A stretch of DNA of 31,691 nt from a virus: positions 1 to 31,691 of the IMG/VR virus record IMGVR_UViG_3300042905_004909; one strand, written 5' to 3'. The stretch's first letter is position 1. Every line of letters starts with the position of its first letter. The position numbers and the translations under genes were made by a program. The notes under the pieces are model-generated. The model worked only from the letters and a program-made list of their open reading frames with translations. It had not been told where the DNA came from and did no database searches. Shown piece after piece: positions 20,740 to 29,627 of the stretch.

Positions 20740-23570
20740 AGTGACTCTAGTGTGCCGAGACGGGGGTCTGCTCCGACTCCGACAATGGTAATGTCTCTCA
20801 GAACAGGGGAGTAGAAGCGGGCGCGGTCTGGGTCTTGGATTGTTGTTCCTGGTCTGTAATCATATCGAACAAGAAGCTTGCTTCTGTCGGGGCGATTCCT
20901 GGCTGTTTCACTATATGTATGGATGAAGCTTGGTGTCAAGTCAGCAACCAACTCGTTGGCGGTGTAGTCTTTGGGGGCATTTAGTTTCCTGCCAAAGCCA
21001 TAGCTTATTTCCGCTGCGACATACATGAACCGAATCTTACCTGCGGGGAATGTAATTCCTGGCGGCAGGAATATTATCCCATTCCTATAGTCGACAGAAT
21101 AAAAGCCCTCAAGGTTATCTTGCTGCAGACTGATGAACTCTGTCGCGCCATTGATGAATGGGACCTCGTTCTCTAAAACTCGGTGCAAGCCGCTTCCGGT
21201 GATATCGATGGGGACGATGCTCCCTTTGACAAGAGTAACACCGTTATAATGGAATGGGTCCAATCCTTCTGTCAGGTAGATTGCCCGGTCTTCAATGTCC
21301 TCAGCTATATTGTGGATCTCTGTGCGTGGAGTGAATCTGTCTGAAATAATGATAATCTTGTTCTCAGTTGGGTGGTACTTCCACTCGTCATCTTCCAATA
21401 CTAGTCGTTCGATGTATGTGTATGTGACCACCATCTGCTGCTGATTATTATTCGCTGGGGAGAAATACAATTTCCCATTCGACCAATCTGTACCATAGAG
21501 ATTGCCCTCAACTGTAATAAACTCAAATCTTCCATTTCGGAATCCGTACTGTTCGAAATGAATCCCGAATTGATCTATTGTTTCAGGGAATGTATCTGCT
21601 GCAAATATCGGCTCATATGCCACCCCGTTATCCACACTCATAATTTGAGTGACATGGTGGTTCTCGGGGAATGTAACGAATGACTGTCCAGGACCTGCAT
21701 ACACTGTCCCTGTCTTGATTGCGAGATCTCTGAATGTGACTCTAGTCGTCTCGCGGATCTTATCTGACTGTGTAGACAGTTCCGCATAGTATGGACCTTC
21801 GCCAGAGAAGATAGCCTTCTTATCAACATCAAGATAGGCGTATACCTCTGCCCCAATCGGAGGAACCCTTCCCTTTAGCCCATCATCGCTTCCATCACCG
21901 AAGACCAGCTGTGGCGGGGTGGATGTCTCGTCATACAAAATTCCTGTTGTACTTGCATCTTCAAAGCTATCGAGAATTGGCCAGCTCTCACCATTTACGA
22001 GGACTCGTAGTCTGTCTCTACTAAATCCAGATGGGAGATAAAAGACTTGAGCTTCCTCTCTTGAGCTTACTGTCCCGAGAAATAGTGGGTGCCCTAGATC
22101 TCCTGCACAGCCAAGACCAATCTGAATTAGTTCTAGATAAGAATCGGGCTTAGATTCTAACGAGATGCGAGTTGATGGCGAAGAGATGCTCGTCAATAGT
22201 TCTGCGTCTTTGATTAAATCCTTAGGTAGCTTCTGCTCGAAATTACTATTGTCTCTTACTATCTTCCCCTTGAGGATTAGAGACTGTATAGGATCTTCGA
22301 ATGTAAGCGCCTCCTTCTTATTGAAGTCAACATTCTCCAATGGAGAAATTGGGAGCCAAGTAACGCCTCCGTCAGTCGATACTTCATAGCTCATTGTTAC
22401 AAACTTTGGGTTGTATGGAGCTATGTTGTTTAATAGACCAATTGTCCTTACTGGGCTTTTGAAAACCACTGGCTTAAGGAGGAAGTCTCCTTCTGTCATG
22501 AATGGAACCTGGAGAATATCAATCTCTCTCAGCCCAATTGCATATCGCAACTTACTCCCATTCTCAACAGAGTATGGTTCAGATTGGATAAATGTAATCT
22601 GAATTGTCTTGGCCATAACAGGGGAGAATGTGTAAAGCCCCTGGCCTGCATATTTTGAAGTCGCTGGCGAGAGCTGAAATGGATCTTGGTCTGCATCCCA
22701 AGATGTAGTGCTTATGTCGCTCTTAACACTTACGATACCATCTTCAGTTTGAATCTTAATATCCTCGATTCGTACCCAGGCTCTTGTACCAAAGTTCACA
22801 GGATCTATGCGGATTCTGTTGACGACTGATGGCTCTTTCAGCGTGAAGCGGAGAGCTAGACGTAGTTCATCACCTCTTACATTCTGGATTCTTTCATACT
22901 CAAACCAAGAGTGTGTCTGCCCATCCAATACAACCTCTGGAAGTAAGTTCCTTGGGCGTGTTTTGTCACTGTTGTTTCCTGGAGTACCAGTGCTGTCTTC
23001 TGAGACGATTTCTACTTTTGCTATTTCTGGTCTTGTGACACTGCCAGTCTCAATAGGCAGGAGAAGAGCGCCCTCCTCTTCTGAATAGGTTGCCACATTA
23101 GCTGAGTCGGGAAGACCTATCTGCTGACCATCACTGAATGTGAATGTGATGTATTGGTTATCTGATGCAATGCTTCTTGAGTATAACTTTAACGTCGAGA
23201 GCCTGTCCCTTAGTGTTTTGAGGTTCCCAATGATGTTAGCTTCTTTTGTCGCAATCGAATTATAACGAGCGAGCATCCCCTTTCGGATGGACTGATTTAT
23301 TCCGTAGAGACTTCGAAGATCGTCCTCAGCCGAGCTGAGGAATTTATTCAGTGGCTCTGGATTAGCAATTGTGCCAGGGATTATTTTTAACTTCTCCGTT
23401 ACTGGCTCTACATCTTCGGCCTCTAATGCCGCTAATGCTCGTCTAGCGCCCTCTCCCGCTTCGAGCTGGAGATAGTCATCGCTATTGGACCTGGGGGCCT
23501 CAGAGAGGATCCTAGCCTGTTCAGAAAGGATTGACGAATTTACAGCTGGCTTGAGTTTGTTAATCTTCAT
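20736..23570 (-). CDS. Large virion protein with helical N-terminus and discoidin-like domain (paralog B)
   Basis: At 944 residues, this is the largest protein in the window. Residues about 75-135 are helical (IRKGMLARYNSIATKEANII, then LKTLRDRLSTLKL). A discoidin-like domain runs from about 205 to 355, with LDG..HSW near 215-222, 'LRLALRFTLKEP ... VNRIRIDPVNFG' near 236-261 and an Ile-rich closing strand. Shortly after lies VSTDGGVTWLPIS, a clear Asp-box-like turn. The remaining 500 residues are several beta-rich domains (TRVTFRDLAIKTGTVYAGPG and others) typical of baseplate or tail-surface proteins. It lies 4 bases downstream of the 602-residue paralog. The exact virion position cannot be told from sequence. 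Confidence 0.68.
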   Translation of the reverse strand: MKINKLKPAVNSSILSEQARILSEAPRSNSDDYLQLEAGEGARRALAALEAEDVEPVTEKLKIIPGTIANPEPLNKFLSSAEDDLRSLYGINQSIRKGMLARYNSIATKEANIIGNLKTLRDRLSTLKLYSRSIASDNQYITFTFSDGQQIGLPDSANVATYSEEEGALLLPIETGSVTRPEIAKVEIVSEDSTGTPGNNSDKTRPRNLLPEVVLDGQTHSWFEYERIQNVRGDELRLALRFTLKEPSVVNRIRIDPVNFGTRAWVRIEDIKIQTEDGIVSVKSDISTTSWDADQDPFQLSPATSKYAGQGLYTFSPVMAKTIQITFIQSEPYSVENGSKLRYAIGLREIDILQVPFMTEGDFLLKPVVFKSPVRTIGLLNNIAPYNPKFVTMSYEVSTDGGVTWLPISPLENVDFNKKEALTFEDPIQSLILKGKIVRDNSNFEQKLPKDLIKDAELLTSISSPSTRISLESKPDSYLELIQIGLGCAGDLGHPLFLGTVSSREEAQVFYLPSGFSRDRLRVLVNGESWPILDSFEDASTTGILYDETSTPPQLVFGDGSDDGLKGRVPPIGAEVYAYLDVDKKAIFSGEGPYYAELSTQSDKIRETTRVTFRDLAIKTGTVYAGPGQSFVTFPENHHVTQIMSVDNGVAYEPIFAADTFPETIDQFGIHFEQYGFRNGRFEFITVEGNLYGTDWSNGKLYFSPANNNQQQMVVTYTYIERLVLEDDEWKYHPTENKIIIISDRFTPRTEIHNIAEDIEDRAIYLTEGLDPFHYNGVTLVKGSIVPIDITGSGLHRVLENEVPFINGATEFISLQQDNLEGFYSVDYRNGIIFLPPGITFPAGKIRFMYVAAEISYGFGRKLNAPKDYTANELVADLTPSFIHTYSETARNRPDRSKLLVRYDYRPGTTIQDPDRARFYSPVLRDITIVGVGADPRLGTLESL

Positions 23571-23574
23571 TTTG

Positions 23575-25383
23575 TTACCCTATACAAAGCGTGACTTCAT
23601 CAATCACTGCTGTGTGGGTTTGATTCTCGCTGCCTCTCATTATGATTAACAGATTGACTTGAGACTCGGTGGCCCTCGAACTTGAAGGTCTCTCAATATT
23701 GATGGAGTTGTCCATATTGTATCGAATGAGACCTGTTGCATCCGTGAACTTTACTGGAGCTATCGCTTTCACATGGAGTGGCTTATAGCTTGCAATTAAT
23801 TCACGTTGCTCATTGAATGCGCCAGGAATTACTAATTCGGTTTCCTTAACCTCCGCTGCTTCAGCTTCAAGTAATCTCTGGCTTAAATTGTAATCTAATG
23901 GTCTGTTTATTAGTACTCTTCCTCTGTAGACTAATAGATCGTCAGGATCATGGTCCTCATCATCGAGATGCGGATCGACCATAAAGTTTAGACTGGCCGT
24001 CGAATCTACCCTCAGGTCGAACCTCTCCCTTATCGTCTCTGTCCCAATTGGGGCAATTGGGAGGAACTTGGAAAAGACAAGACTGCCGTTAGGATCATAT
24101 TCTCTAAAGTGAATCCAGTATTCGATTGTGGGGAGGAGATTGGAACTAAGCTCCACGTCCTGGCTGCCAAAGGCGTTGACGCGCAAATTCTCTTTAGTGA
24201 TTAATTGGATCGTAGAAATCTGTTCTGCCGTCAAAGTCTTTGTTACGTAGTAGCCTCTATTCAGATAGTCGAGCTGTCCCGCCAAAATGTTGTCTAGTCC
24301 AAAGACGTATTCAGAAACAAATTTATCATTCGCTCTCTTGATCGAAGAAGCAGGAGTCCTTTGGGTAAAGAGGACTAAGATCTTAGATGCAAAGACTGGA
24401 TTAAAGAATACTCTTGTCTGCTCCTTCAACATGAGCACTGCAGGGAGCTCTATCTCCCGAAAGATAGAATCCTCTCCTTGATAATATAAGCCGGTTAGCT
24501 CTAATGGATTAGGACCAAAGGGCTGGATCTCAACAAAGTTTATTTCTTTTGGGGGGCCGATAGAGAGTAAGAGATTCAACTTGGCCCCATCTGGAAGGAT
24601 CCTCGCTGTCTGAATCTTCTTTATCCAGAAGGTCCCCTTCTTTCTGTCGATGATGTTGTTGATATTCCCTTCGACTGACAATGGACCTATGGACTGACTG
24701 CTTGGTTCTATCTCACGGGGAATAGAGAACCTCTCCGAGAGGTCGCGAACGTCTGAGCTCTGCTGGTCTCTAATGGCGGAGAACACCAATGTGTCCTGAC
24801 TTTTGATTGGCAAGACTAGTCCGTCAGTCGTTGCTTCAATGGCCATATCATAATCAGGGGAGAACACAGTATTTAGCTTTGGGTCTTTATAGACTAGTTC
24901 TGCTACTGGATCTGTTCTTGGAAGTCTAGAGTTTGAGTCACGGAATTTTTCCACTAACGCATTCGTGAAACCAATAGTATTGCCAGTCAATAGCTCAACA
25001 CGATCAAGCTCTGAGCTGGCCTCGCTTACGGCTTGACGAAGTCTATTGATAATTTCATCTCTAAAGATTACCGATTGCGTATCCGCTAGAGAAAGCAACA
25101 TATCGCTTTCAGCGAACATAGCGAATAGATCATCTGTTATCAGTGAGATCATTGAGTTAATAAGCTCAGAGCTTCTTGTCTGGTCTACAAGCAGTTCTCT
25201 CATCTCGTAACGAAGAGCTTCATCGCTGTCGAGCAAAGCCCTTAGCTTCTCCTGGAATGCCTCCCTGAAAGCCTGGACGCTACGAATTTCCCTATTGGCT
25301 TTAGAATGAAGAAGCTCCTTCTGAATACTGTCAGCTTGTAGTTTTGGGAGTTGCTGTATGAACTTATCGAGTATGCGGCCCAT
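23575..25383 (-). CDS. Virion protein with helical N-terminus and discoidin-like domain (paralog A)
   Basis: A 602-residue protein. Residues 1-150 are almost entirely helical and charged (REAFQEKLRALLDSDEALRY, then INRLRQAVSEASSELDRVE), consistent with a coiled coil or helical bundle used in assembly. A discoidin-like domain covers about 235-360, with VEGNINNIIDRKKGTFW at 237-253 followed by 'LNLLLSIGPP ... INFVEIQPFG' at 269-290, the classical order for that fold. Beta-rich material follows. It directly precedes the 944- and 714-residue genes with the same plan, suggesting ancient tandem duplication and a shared heteromeric structure. Confidence 0.65.
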   Translation of the reverse strand: MGRILDKFIQQLPKLQADSIQKELLHSKANREIRSVQAFREAFQEKLRALLDSDEALRYEMRELLVDQTRSSELINSMISLITDDLFAMFAESDMLLSLADTQSVIFRDEIINRLRQAVSEASSELDRVELLTGNTIGFTNALVEKFRDSNSRLPRTDPVAELVYKDPKLNTVFSPDYDMAIEATTDGLVLPIKSQDTLVFSAIRDQQSSDVRDLSERFSIPREIEPSSQSIGPLSVEGNINNIIDRKKGTFWIKKIQTARILPDGAKLNLLLSIGPPKEINFVEIQPFGPNPLELTGLYYQGEDSIFREIELPAVLMLKEQTRVFFNPVFASKILVLFTQRTPASSIKRANDKFVSEYVFGLDNILAGQLDYLNRGYYVTKTLTAEQISTIQLITKENLRVNAFGSQDVELSSNLLPTIEYWIHFREYDPNGSLVFSKFLPIAPIGTETIRERFDLRVDSTASLNFMVDPHLDDEDHDPDDLLVYRGRVLINRPLDYNLSQRLLEAEAAEVKETELVIPGAFNEQRELIASYKPLHVKAIAPVKFTDATGLIRYNMDNSINIERPSSSRATESQVNLLIIMRGSENQTHTAVIDEVTLCIG

Positions 25384-25965
25384 TTAAATCTCGTTTGAAA
25401 TTAGGATGTCTTGAAGTCTTTCTGGGATTTCCACGAACATAATATCTACCCCAAAACAATATTTGGCTGTCTCTACAATTTGCTTTTCGCTAGCACTTGG
25501 TGTCACCAAGTAGAAAGTGACACGAATTCTTTCGTCGATATTTAATACAGAATCCTTATGACCAGTGTAAGCAATTGGAGTATTCACTGTATCACCGAAG
25601 CCACTTCTAAAACTTATCAGCGTATCTTCTTCAGAGGCGTAGTCCTTGTACATCACAGATAAGCCAGCTCGATCTGTTGCTGTCAACTCAGATGCGTAAT
25701 CGTCTCCCCATCTAATGATCTCTGCAGCATCGACAAAAGGTTTTCTACTACCAAGGTATATTGTAGGGTCTACGTCTAATAGATAAAAGCCAAGTACCTT
25801 TATCGGATTGACCCCTCTGTACTCAAAAGTAAGAGTGATAGACGTGATAGAACTTGGCTCAACATTAGAGAAATCGATGTGGGTGACAACATGGCCGTCG
25901 TCATCTCGCACAAGCCAAGATGATTCGCCAATTGCGAATCCTGCGTTAGATAAAGATTGTCCCAT
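25384..25965 (-). CDS. Small beta-rich virion protein
   Basis: A 193-residue protein whose ATG directly follows the stop of the 732-residue gene (TAAATG), with GAGGG just upstream as the ribosome site. It looks almost entirely beta (SSITSITLTFEYRGVNPIK, then RIRVTFYLVTPSASEKQIVE) with a short helix near 150-160. It sits between two large virion genes with no gap, so it is very probably a structural or baseplate-wedge component. No family recognised. Confidence 0.6.
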   Translation of the reverse strand: MGQSLSNAGFAIGESSWLVRDDDGHVVTHIDFSNVEPSSITSITLTFEYRGVNPIKVLGFYLLDVDPTIYLGSRKPFVDAAEIIRWGDDYASELTATDRAGLSVMYKDYASEEDTLISFRSGFGDTVNTPIAYTGHKDSVLNIDERIRVTFYLVTPSASEKQIVETAKYCFGVDIMFVEIPERLQDILISNEI

Positions 25966-28164
25966 TTATCCCTCAATAATTTCCGCATTTAAATCAAATG
26001 TGAAATTTGGAGCCGAAGTGATGCTAGCTGACAAAAGCAAGTTTATAGAATTGCTGTTGTGAGTCAAGTCTATAGCTGCTATTTCACTAGCAGGCCATTC
26101 GTGTCCGTTCCTCAATGGAGCTATGTATACATAGATCTTATCAGCAGGTGTCAATTGAATCAGGGGAGTGTTGAGGCTGCCTACTAATGGTATTGTCGCA
26201 GTAAGTGAGTTCGGGAGGAATGAATCAACTTCTGGGGTTACGTCCGTGAAACCATAACCACCATTCTTCTCTCCGCTAATATAAATCCTATACTGATCTG
26301 CATGAGCGACACCACTCCAACTGAGTAAGAGGGCCACAGTGTCCTCGATGTAAACTGCTCTTTCTATGATTGGTGTTTCAGCGTAGTAGTTGATTATCGG
26401 GAAAGCTCCTAAGGACATATGTCTTTCAACAATCTTTTCTATATCGACCTTTGTGAAGTTTCCTCCTGCCTCTTCTAGTAGAGAGAAGGGGAGATCAATA
26501 GTAAAGCTTCCAAGAAGCGGGATAGAGCGTCCGGAGACAGAATCATCCGAGAGCCACTGAAGCTCTGGATAATCTTCTAAGAGCTTCGGAAGATTGCGCT
26601 CTATCTCGTCAGTAAGTCCCCCGCCCTTTTCTCTGACATCAATAAAGGTTAAATCATTAAGAGACGCTTCTCTGCTGATTGAGATTACACCAAGAATTAA
26701 TACTTTGTTATATAGATTCTTGAATCTATCGAAGGCCGTACCTTCTCCTTCGGCCAGTCCTTCTATTAGGCCAGGATCTCCAAGCCTAGAATCAGACCAA
26801 GCAACAATATTGTCATCTATGTCAAGTATGAGGTGGTGAATGGCGACCCTTGATTCGTCCAATTGAGAATCGGGAAGAATATAAACCACTGCTCTTCCTG
26901 TTAGCAGCTTCCTGTTATGAAGAGGATTCAAGTTGAGAGACATATATGTAAAGTCTCGGACTTCACGGTAGGCTCTGATGAATACTCTGTCTGTTGGCAA
27001 AAGATCAATTGGGAGACTGATGATCCCCTCTGCTTTATTAATTGAGATGTCGGAATCAGAGAAGCTCGATAGTGGGAATTTTATGATGCCCCCTTGCGCC
27101 TTCCACTTTCCAAAACGATCCACCCAGAAGCGTCTTGGTCCCGATGCGGCAGACGTGTATCCGGACTTTGGCGCCAAGGTGTCATCTGTCACTAAGAACT
27201 CAATACGATGCTGAGAGTCGACAAGTAGATTTCCGAATGGAGATAGTACGAGCCTGTTCGTAATGACCTTACATTCTTGTGTCCCACTGTATTGTATGGG
27301 CTCTACTGGAGTGAAGGTCTGAAAGTGATACTCTGGGATACTATATTTTTCCCATGATCCATCAAAAACAGAGACTAGTTCGCCATCAGTGATGCGCAAA
27401 TACCATGGCTCTGTTGAACGGGCGAGTACAGGCTTCTTCAATTTTATCTGAGAGTCATGATTCAGCTTTAGGTAGAACGGACCCACCCCACTGTAGAGAA
27501 TTCTGAATCTAAACTTAGAGCCGATCTGTCTTACTGTGTATAGTCTTTTACTACCTAGAGGCCAGTCGAATAGAGTGGCTTCTTTGAATGCTGGAGTCGT
27601 CTCAAGCAAAGAGAATACCGGAACCCCAGCATTCGTTGTGTAGCGGATGTAATAGACTCGAACCCGGTTAGAGATTGGATCTATGTCAGGATAGAAGTTG
27701 TGATAGACAGCAACTTCTGAGTCCTGGACGATAACTCTGAAGGTATCTGGCCTGACTGGATTCATATCCTGATCCACTATTTCCGGGCTAGCGGAGAAAC
27801 CTTCGGGCAGGATGTGCTTATAGAATAGTGGATGGGGCTCGCCGGTCGTGTCCGTAGTAGTAATATCGGTAATGAGAGCGTAACGACTTGTTAAGTCAAA
27901 GACCTTATCTGTGAACCTTTGCAAGAAGCGAACTGCATAAGAATTCTCGAGAATAGAAAACCCACCAGGAATTTCATATAGATCCTTGATCTGAATATTC
28001 TTAGATGATGTCTCTGGCATCCCAACAAAAGATATGGGGACCTGATGTGGCTGTGGTTTACCAACATAGACCAGATGTCTGTAATCTTCCTGTATAGCGA
28101 TTTGGATATCGCATACTTGTCTTGTGGTGGTGACATCAGTGATGCCAAATCTGATTGGAAGCAT
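25966..28164 (-). CDS. Large virion protein with C-terminal fibronectin III-like domain
   Basis: A 732-residue protein, beta-rich throughout. The C-terminal part (about 625-715) reads like a fibronectin type III domain: VALLLSWSGVAHADQYRIYI supplies the 'L.W....A..Y.IY' strands, and a later strand pair with KIYVYIAPLRNGHEWPASEI follows the 'Y...V.a.n..G.s..S' pattern. Such domains are common surface adhesion modules in phage tail proteins. An acidic helical stretch with NLPKLLEDYPELQWL lies near 525-540. GGAGAG precedes the ATG by a few bases. It probably forms part of a baseplate or fiber network with the following genes. Confidence 0.65.
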   Translation of the reverse strand: MLPIRFGITDVTTTRQVCDIQIAIQEDYRHLVYVGKPQPHQVPISFVGMPETSSKNIQIKDLYEIPGGFSILENSYAVRFLQRFTDKVFDLTSRYALITDITTTDTTGEPHPLFYKHILPEGFSASPEIVDQDMNPVRPDTFRVIVQDSEVAVYHNFYPDIDPISNRVRVYYIRYTTNAGVPVFSLLETTPAFKEATLFDWPLGSKRLYTVRQIGSKFRFRILYSGVGPFYLKLNHDSQIKLKKPVLARSTEPWYLRITDGELVSVFDGSWEKYSIPEYHFQTFTPVEPIQYSGTQECKVITNRLVLSPFGNLLVDSQHRIEFLVTDDTLAPKSGYTSAASGPRRFWVDRFGKWKAQGGIIKFPLSSFSDSDISINKAEGIISLPIDLLPTDRVFIRAYREVRDFTYMSLNLNPLHNRKLLTGRAVVYILPDSQLDESRVAIHHLILDIDDNIVAWSDSRLGDPGLIEGLAEGEGTAFDRFKNLYNKVLILGVISISREASLNDLTFIDVREKGGGLTDEIERNLPKLLEDYPELQWLSDDSVSGRSIPLLGSFTIDLPFSLLEEAGGNFTKVDIEKIVERHMSLGAFPIINYYAETPIIERAVYIEDTVALLLSWSGVAHADQYRIYISGEKNGGYGFTDVTPEVDSFLPNSLTATIPLVGSLNTPLIQLTPADKIYVYIAPLRNGHEWPASEIAAIDLTHNSNSINLLLSASITSAPNFTFDLNAEIIEG

Positions 28165-28175
28165 TCATCTCTCCG

Positions 28176-29618
28176 TTAAGGTGCATTTGTGTCGGGTGCA
28201 TAGCCTAGTCCTCTGAATGTATAACAAGGAGGAGCTTCGTTCAAGCCATTTCTATATGCTACCCAGGCTACCGCCGCAGTTCCGGTTGCTGTGGTTGTCC
28301 CTAGGCTAAAAGCTCCAGCAGCCCCCTCATTCGAACCAGAAGAGGCAACAAGCGCCGAGCAAACTGCTGTCCCAGCATAAACTTCTCCGAGCCATAGTTC
28401 ACACGTAACTTTGCTCGTCGTTGGCGCAGTGTTGTCCGTATCTGGAGAATAAACCCTTAGGGTAATCGTAGTCCATTCGGATATGATTTGCGCTGTCATC
28501 GGATAGCCAGCGATACCCCCGGTTGATCCATATAGACCTAAACCATTTGTCCCAAAACAGAGTCGGAATAGTTTTCCAAATGCTGTAAACATGATCCATG
28601 AACCTGGATCGTTAGAAGCATGCGCCACTGTTAATTGGACCTTGGCTCTTATCTCGAAGCTATTCGATGGAGCACTTGCCGCTAATGTTCTATAGGCAAA
28701 GGCTGAGCTAGAAGATGTCGTGACAGTCCAGGCTGACACACTGTCAAATGTGGAAATAGCGTTTGTTGTTGCGCTTCCGCTTGTTGACCATCCGGTACTG
28801 CCATCTGCGGCTTCCCACACTTCGGTCCATTCATCTGATGCATATGGTGAGCCTGCAGAAATCCCAGTCAATAGGCTCCCGTCTACTGCTGGAAGTTTTC
28901 CAGTATCGTTTAGTTGGGGGATATTGTTCGCACCCGTTCCTACATTTAGAGTGGCAGCTGTCCCGAGACCCAGGGTGGTCCTTTGTGCAGCAGCATCTGC
29001 ATCGTCTAATAAGGCTCTACCTGCCGCCGTCAATGTTCCAAAAGTCCAGACTCCTTCTGCTACACTATAAATGAATTTATCTGCTGCAGAGACAACACCT
29101 AAATCAGATATATCGGTTAGTGCTGCAGATGCTGCCTGCCCACTTCCAGTGGCGCTTCCAAGCATTCTCGTGAAAGTTAACGTAGTGGTATCTAGCGTAA
29201 TGGAGCCAGGGGTGGAGAGTGCGAATCCGTTATCAGCATTCGTACTTCCCTCTGTTACCCAGAACCAATCCCTCTCCTCTGTCTCTGTAGACGTGTCCAT
29301 ATCTGGTGAACGAGTCAGGACCCAAGGAGTAGAACCGTCTCCGACTGTTGTTACGATGTACAGACCATTCTGAGAGCCGGTCGATTGATTCTTTACTAGA
29401 ACCTTGTCTTCTGCAGATAGGCTCACGCCATCGATAGACAGAGCTGCATTGGCCCCCGAGTTGGTGAGGGTCTTTCCCTCTGAACTATATGTGGCTGTAA
29501 GATTTGCAGTAGTGGCAACGCGAACAAAATAGATATTGCTCAAGCCGCTAATGTTAGTCAGCGGCTCTATGAGTCCCGTGCTCGGATTTATTCCATAAGG
29601 TTTTCCAGAAAATGACAT
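28176..29618 (-). CDS. Tail fiber protein with C-terminal jelly-roll-like domain
   Basis: A 480-residue protein with two modules well known from phage tail fibers. Residues about 30-150 (VRVATTANLTATYS, DKVLVKNQSTGSQNGLYIV, WVLTRSPDMDTSTE, TLTFTR) form the 'KNQ...NGIY' module of many tail fibers. Residues about 195-255 (AGRALLDDADAAAQRTTLGL and GTAATLNVGTGAN) form the 'LGLGTAA' collar repeat followed by LPAVDGSLLTGI. The C-terminal 220 residues are Ser/Thr/Gly/Trp-rich (FEIRAKVQL, WIMFTAFGKLFRLCFG, WTTITLRVYS) and resemble a concanavalin/LamG-like jelly roll, a possible receptor-binding tip. It is separated by 9 bases from the upstream fiber-like gene. Confident as a fiber; the receptor is unknown. 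Confidence 0.85.
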   Translation of the reverse strand: MSFSGKPYGINPSTGLIEPLTNISGLSNIYFVRVATTANLTATYSSEGKTLTNSGANAALSIDGVSLSAEDKVLVKNQSTGSQNGLYIVTTVGDGSTPWVLTRSPDMDTSTETEERDWFWVTEGSTNADNGFALSTPGSITLDTTTLTFTRMLGSATGSGQAASAALTDISDLGVVSAADKFIYSVAEGVWTFGTLTAAGRALLDDADAAAQRTTLGLGTAATLNVGTGANNIPQLNDTGKLPAVDGSLLTGISAGSPYASDEWTEVWEAADGSTGWSTSGSATTNAISTFDSVSAWTVTTSSSSAFAYRTLAASAPSNSFEIRAKVQLTVAHASNDPGSWIMFTAFGKLFRLCFGTNGLGLYGSTGGIAGYPMTAQIISEWTTITLRVYSPDTDNTAPTTSKVTCELWLGEVYAGTAVCSALVASSGSNEGAAGAFSLGTTTATGTAAVAWVAYRNGLNEAPPCYTFRGLGYAPDTNAP

Positions 29619-29627
29619 GTCAACCTC

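Noticed and set aside
28720-29373. Overlapping plus-strand ORFs of about 100 residues opposite the tail fiber
   Set aside because: They are antisense to a clear tail fiber whose low-complexity Ser/Thr/Ala codons leave the opposite frames open; the compositions are not protein-like.
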